NCBI GenBank assembly: GCA_023410675.1
Contig: JAEYPM010000092.1
Coordinates: forward strand, 1 to 6,720
DNA length: 6,720 nucleotides
Source of the DNA: Bacillota bacterium
GTDB lineage: Bacteria > Bacillota > Clostridia > Lachnospirales > Cellulosilyticaceae
Direction of reading: 5' to 3'
Numbering within the stretch: the first letter of the stretch is position 1; the number at the start of each line of letters is the position of its first letter. The notes beneath the pieces were generated by a model. The model did not search any database and had not been told where the DNA came from. It was given only the letters and a program-made list of their open reading frames with translations. Of the stretch, positions 4,511 through 6,720 are shown piece by piece. Position numbers and translations under genes: made by a program.

Positions 4511-6415
4511 TTATTCCTTACTAAATAATTCTTTTTTCATATAGCCCTTACCGAACATCACATCATATTGCAAAAGCCAATGATCTTGTTTCCTAAGTTT
4601 CATCGCCTTGGAAGGTAAAACTCTTGGACTACCCTTTTCATCTAAAGATACAAACGAAGTGTAGGCAGGAACTTCTTCTTTAAGCTGTAGTAAGAATCTA
4701 AAATACTTTGGCATCTCCATCTCTGAGTGACCTAAAACATAAGGTGCTATATAGTGGGTATTCATAATGCCTGCATCTTCTGGTTTAATATTATAATTAT
4801 TCCATAGAACAAATGGTGTTGTATGAAGCTTCACATGCTCCTTAGCAGTAAAATCTAGGTTTTTGACATACCCTAGTTCTTGATAAACACTATAGTTGTT
4901 TCCAAGGGATGGCAAGTGGTCACCAAACATAACAATAACAGTTGGTTCATCTATTTCTTTAAAATAGTCTATCAGATACCGAAGTGCAGTATCTGCATTT
5001 TTTACACCTTGCACATAGTTATTTAAAATATGCTGTGTGTCTACAGATAAGTTTGTATTGGTTATCTTAATGGTTCTATTTTCATAAGGCTTATCTTCAT
5101 ACGTCCCATGGTTTTCCATAGTCACTAAAAAGCTAAAGAATGGCTTATTGTTTTCTTTTTCATTTTGCTCATACTGGTTAATAATTTCTTTAACTGCACT
5201 CATATCAGAAATATAGCCTGCTTCTATTTCTGGATCCTCAAAATCATCTCTAAATAAAGCTTTTTCAAATCCCAGCCTAGGATAAACATTTTCCCTATCC
5301 CAAAACCAGCTCACATAAGGATGAATCCCTACTGTATAGTATCCCTCATTTCTTAGATAAGATACTAAAGATGGCATAGGCTTTTTAACATATTGTTCAT
5401 AAGCAATAGAGCCATAAGGCAAAAATGCCATAGAATGACCTGTTAATGCCTCAAACTCAGGATTTGCTGTGCTTCCTCCAAACTGTGGGCTAAGTAGCCA
5501 GCCACTGACTGCTTCATTTCTTAGCTTACGAATTGTTGGTATTGGGTCTTCAGAAAATCGTAATTTTTCAAACTGGGTTGGATCCCAAAAGGCTTCACTC
5601 ATAATCATAATAATATTCGGTGTTTCTTGTGCATGAGCTGTGGTGGTATCCCCACCTTTTGAAATAGTATTAACGATTTTATTCAGTGCCTTTTTGCTAT
5701 ACTTACTCGGCTGCTGTATCACGATGCTCTTAACATTCATCATAAAGCCCATTAAGAAGCCATTTCTTTCATAATTTTGCCCTTGATCCCAGTTGACATC
5801 TTGGATCTTAAGAGCCTGTAGTGCTTTAGGATTAATATAAATATTTGTAAAAGTTAACCCAAGCTGTGCACTAATAAGTATGCTCATAATAAGCCTTATT
5901 TTCCACTTGATTTTAGTCTTCTTGATAGAAAGACTAATTACAGCAAATAAAAGTATAATACTTAGTGCAAACCATAATATTGGGGTAAATTCAATGTCTA
6001 CATACTTTAGGATATTGCCCGCCTCTTTGCCTATTTTTAAGTCCCATGGCAAAAATGGGTCACCTCTTATAATCATCTTAAAATAATTAGCTAGAGCAGC
6101 TCCTCCAAAAATTACTCCAGTTATGAAAGAAGCTGCCCATATTCTTGAAGATATAAAATAAATGAACATAAATACGCTAATGATCAGCATGTATCCAAGC
6201 CAAAAGTTTATATTAAATAGCTTTGCCCATTCAAGAGTATCATCTATATTCCCTCTTTGTATTAGTTCAATCGAAAAGGTTAATACAAGAGCATAAACAA
6301 AGCCATAGGCTAACTGAAATACGTGAAGAAAAAATGCTTTATTCCATACATGATTTACTTTTTTTACTGTAGGTTGTTTGCGTGCAGTAACACTGTCAAC
6401 GTAATAACCTGGCAT
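4511..6415 (-). CDS. LTA synthase family protein (membrane sulfatase-fold glycerolphosphate transferase)
   Basis: This 634-residue protein has the LtaS layout: five hydrophobic helices (about residues 28-50, 69-89, 92-113, 143-163, 173-193), a linker, then an extracellular sulfatase-like domain (about 265-560). Between helices 3 and 4 is RGDPFLPWDL (117-126), common in this family. Active-site equivalents to S. aureus LtaS are all visible. Glu274 in MSEAFW is metal binding, and Thr316 in GGSTANPEF is the nucleophile. His365, Trp372 and Arg374 form the lipid head-group pocket, His436 is in ENHGTY, and Asp499-His500 are in FGDHLP. Enzymes of this family transfer glycerol-phosphate from phosphatidylglycerol to build lipoteichoic acid or related polymers. 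Whether this one is a synthase or a primase-type paralogue cannot be told. An AHA-Q site (260-263) precedes the catalytic domain, where LtaS is cleaved by signal peptidase. The ATG at 6415 has AGGGGGG (6424-6430) eight bases upstream. A terminator follows at 4463-4499. Confidence 0.9.
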   Translation of the reverse strand: MPGYYVDSVTARKQPTVKKVNHVWNKAFFLHVFQLAYGFVYALVLTFSIELIQRGNIDDTLEWAKLFNINFWLGYMLIISVFMFIYFISSRIWAASFITGVIFGGAALANYFKMIIRGDPFLPWDLKIGKEAGNILKYVDIEFTPILWFALSIILLFAVISLSIKKTKIKWKIRLIMSILISAQLGLTFTNIYINPKALQALKIQDVNWDQGQNYERNGFLMGFMMNVKSIVIQQPSKYSKKALNKIVNTISKGGDTTTAHAQETPNIIMIMSEAFWDPTQFEKLRFSEDPIPTIRKLRNEAVSGWLLSPQFGGSTANPEFEALTGHSMAFLPYGSIAYEQYVKKPMPSLVSYLRNEGYYTVGIHPYVSWFWDRENVYPRLGFEKALFRDDFEDPEIEAGYISDMSAVKEIINQYEQNEKENNKPFFSFLVTMENHGTYEDKPYENRTIKITNTNLSVDTQHILNNYVQGVKNADTALRYLIDYFKEIDEPTVIVMFGDHLPSLGNNYSVYQELGYVKNLDFTAKEHVKLHTTPFVLWNNYNIKPEDAGIMNTHYIAPYVLGHSEMEMPKYFRFLLQLKEEVPAYTSFVSLDEKGSPRVLPSKAMKLRKQDHWLLQYDVMFGKGYMKKELFSKE

Positions 6416-6538
6416 TATAGTGTCCCCCCTAACATAAAGCCAAATGCAACACTAATAATACCTCTTCTTAAGAAAAAAATCTAGAGATTTTTATTAATTA
6501 ATAAAATTTTCCATTATTACTAGATGCAAAGGCAAAGA
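6416..6538 (-). other. Intergenic region between BI-1 and the LTA-synthase-family gene
   Basis: This 123-base AT-rich spacer holds a weak hairpin at 6475-6492: 7-bp arms, a four-base loop and only one C-G pair, followed by two more U in the minus transcript. It could be a poor terminator for the upstream BI-1 gene. An 18-base perfect AT palindrome spans 6489-6506. A possible -10 box TATTAT (minus strand, 6455-6460) lacks a good -35 partner. None of these is strong, so co-transcription of the two genes remains possible. Confidence 0.3.
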
Positions 6539-6720
6539 TTAACGACGCTTTCCTAATATCCTTATTAAAGAAATGAATAAATTAATAAAGTCTAAGTATA
6601 AATCTAGTGCACCCATAACACAATTTTTAACAAAATGTTCTTGGCTTAAAGAAGCATTATAAGCTCTTTGTTTAAGCTTTTGTGTATCATATGCTGTAAG
6701 TCCGACAAAAATGATAACGC
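6539..6720 (-). CDS. Bax inhibitor-1/YccA family membrane protein, C-terminal fragment
   Basis: The minus strand reads 60 codons from the window edge to a TAA at 6541-6539. The fragment starts in a hydrophobic segment (VIIFVG) and continues with LTAYDTQKLKQ, which is the hallmark of the BI-1 (TMBIM/UPF0005) family. It includes the Asp that, in characterised bacterial homologues such as BsYetJ, takes part in the pH-sensing di-aspartyl pair. It ends with ALDLYLDFINLFISLIRILGKRR, the typical last helix and basic tail, which again matches the family and includes the second Asp of the LYLDFINLF motif. Members are seven-helix membrane proteins linked to calcium leak and stress tolerance. The N-terminal three quarters lie outside the window. 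The gene is co-directional with the LTA-synthase-family gene, 123 bases upstream of its start. The family identification is strong. The physiological role here is not shown. Confidence 0.9.
   Translation of the reverse strand, partial: VIIFVGLTAYDTQKLKQRAYNASLSQEHFVKNCVMGALDLYLDFINLFISLIRILGKRR

Noticed and set aside
5880..6086. Plus-strand 68-codon open frame
   Set aside because: It is antisense to the membrane region of the LTA-synthase-family gene. Its hydrophobic product is what reverse-strand reading of membrane-helix codons usually yields.
6489..6506. Perfect 18-base AT-only palindrome as an operator
   Set aside because: It consists of A and T alone in a very AT-rich spacer, so it is likely to arise by chance. 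No regulator gene or second copy is seen.
1..6720. CRISPR array, tRNA or rRNA gene, toxin-antitoxin pair or defence operon
   Set aside because: No regularly spaced repeats, no cloverleaf-like sequence and no recognisable effector pair was found on either strand by reading. A tRNAscan or CRISPR search was not possible here.

Overview
The window is AT-rich, low-GC DNA that looks like the chromosome of a spore-forming Firmicute, most likely a member of the Clostridia. The evidence is a CotS-family spore-coat protein, a lipoteichoic-acid-synthase-type enzyme, purine-rich Shine-Dalgarno sites (several matching long stretches of the 16S rRNA 3' end), UUG and GUG starts, and strong A/T codon bias. 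This lineage call is inference from gene content. No rRNA or tRNA gene is present to confirm it.

Layout, left to right. At 1-139 (minus) is the first 46 codons of a probable insertion-sequence transposase (IS1182-like), cut by the window edge, with a good RBS and a candidate promoter. At 284-838 (plus) is an unrecognised, strongly acidic 184-residue protein. At 863-924 is a long, imperfect 25-bp-stem hairpin between two convergent genes. At 950-1942 (minus) is a CotS-family protein whose kinase motifs are degenerate, so it is probably a pseudokinase. At 1943-2148 is a divergent intergenic region. At 2149-3060 (plus) is a membrane-anchored protein with two DUF4340-like modules, standing alone without the ABC-transporter genes that often accompany such proteins. 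At 3054-3114 a 23-bp perfect hairpin terminates transcription from both sides and contains both stop codons. At 3086-4444 (minus) is the CCA-adding or poly(A)-polymerase-type tRNA nucleotidyltransferase. A 12-bp-stem terminator lies at 4463-4499. At 4511-6415 (minus) is a five-TM LTA-synthase-family sulfatase with an intact active site. At 6539-6720 (minus) is the C-terminal 60 residues of a Bax-inhibitor-1 family membrane protein, cut by the window edge.

The minus-strand run of BI-1, LTA synthase and cca is co-directional, but a hairpin or gap separates each pair, so they are probably mostly independent units. No gene stretch of 300 bases or more is empty. I see no CRISPR array, toxin-antitoxin pair, phage module or obvious multi-gene novel system. 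The most unusual items are the catalytically degraded CotS paralogue, the unrecognised acidic protein beside the IS element, the long hairpin at 863-924, and the terminator that doubles as coding sequence at 3054-3114.
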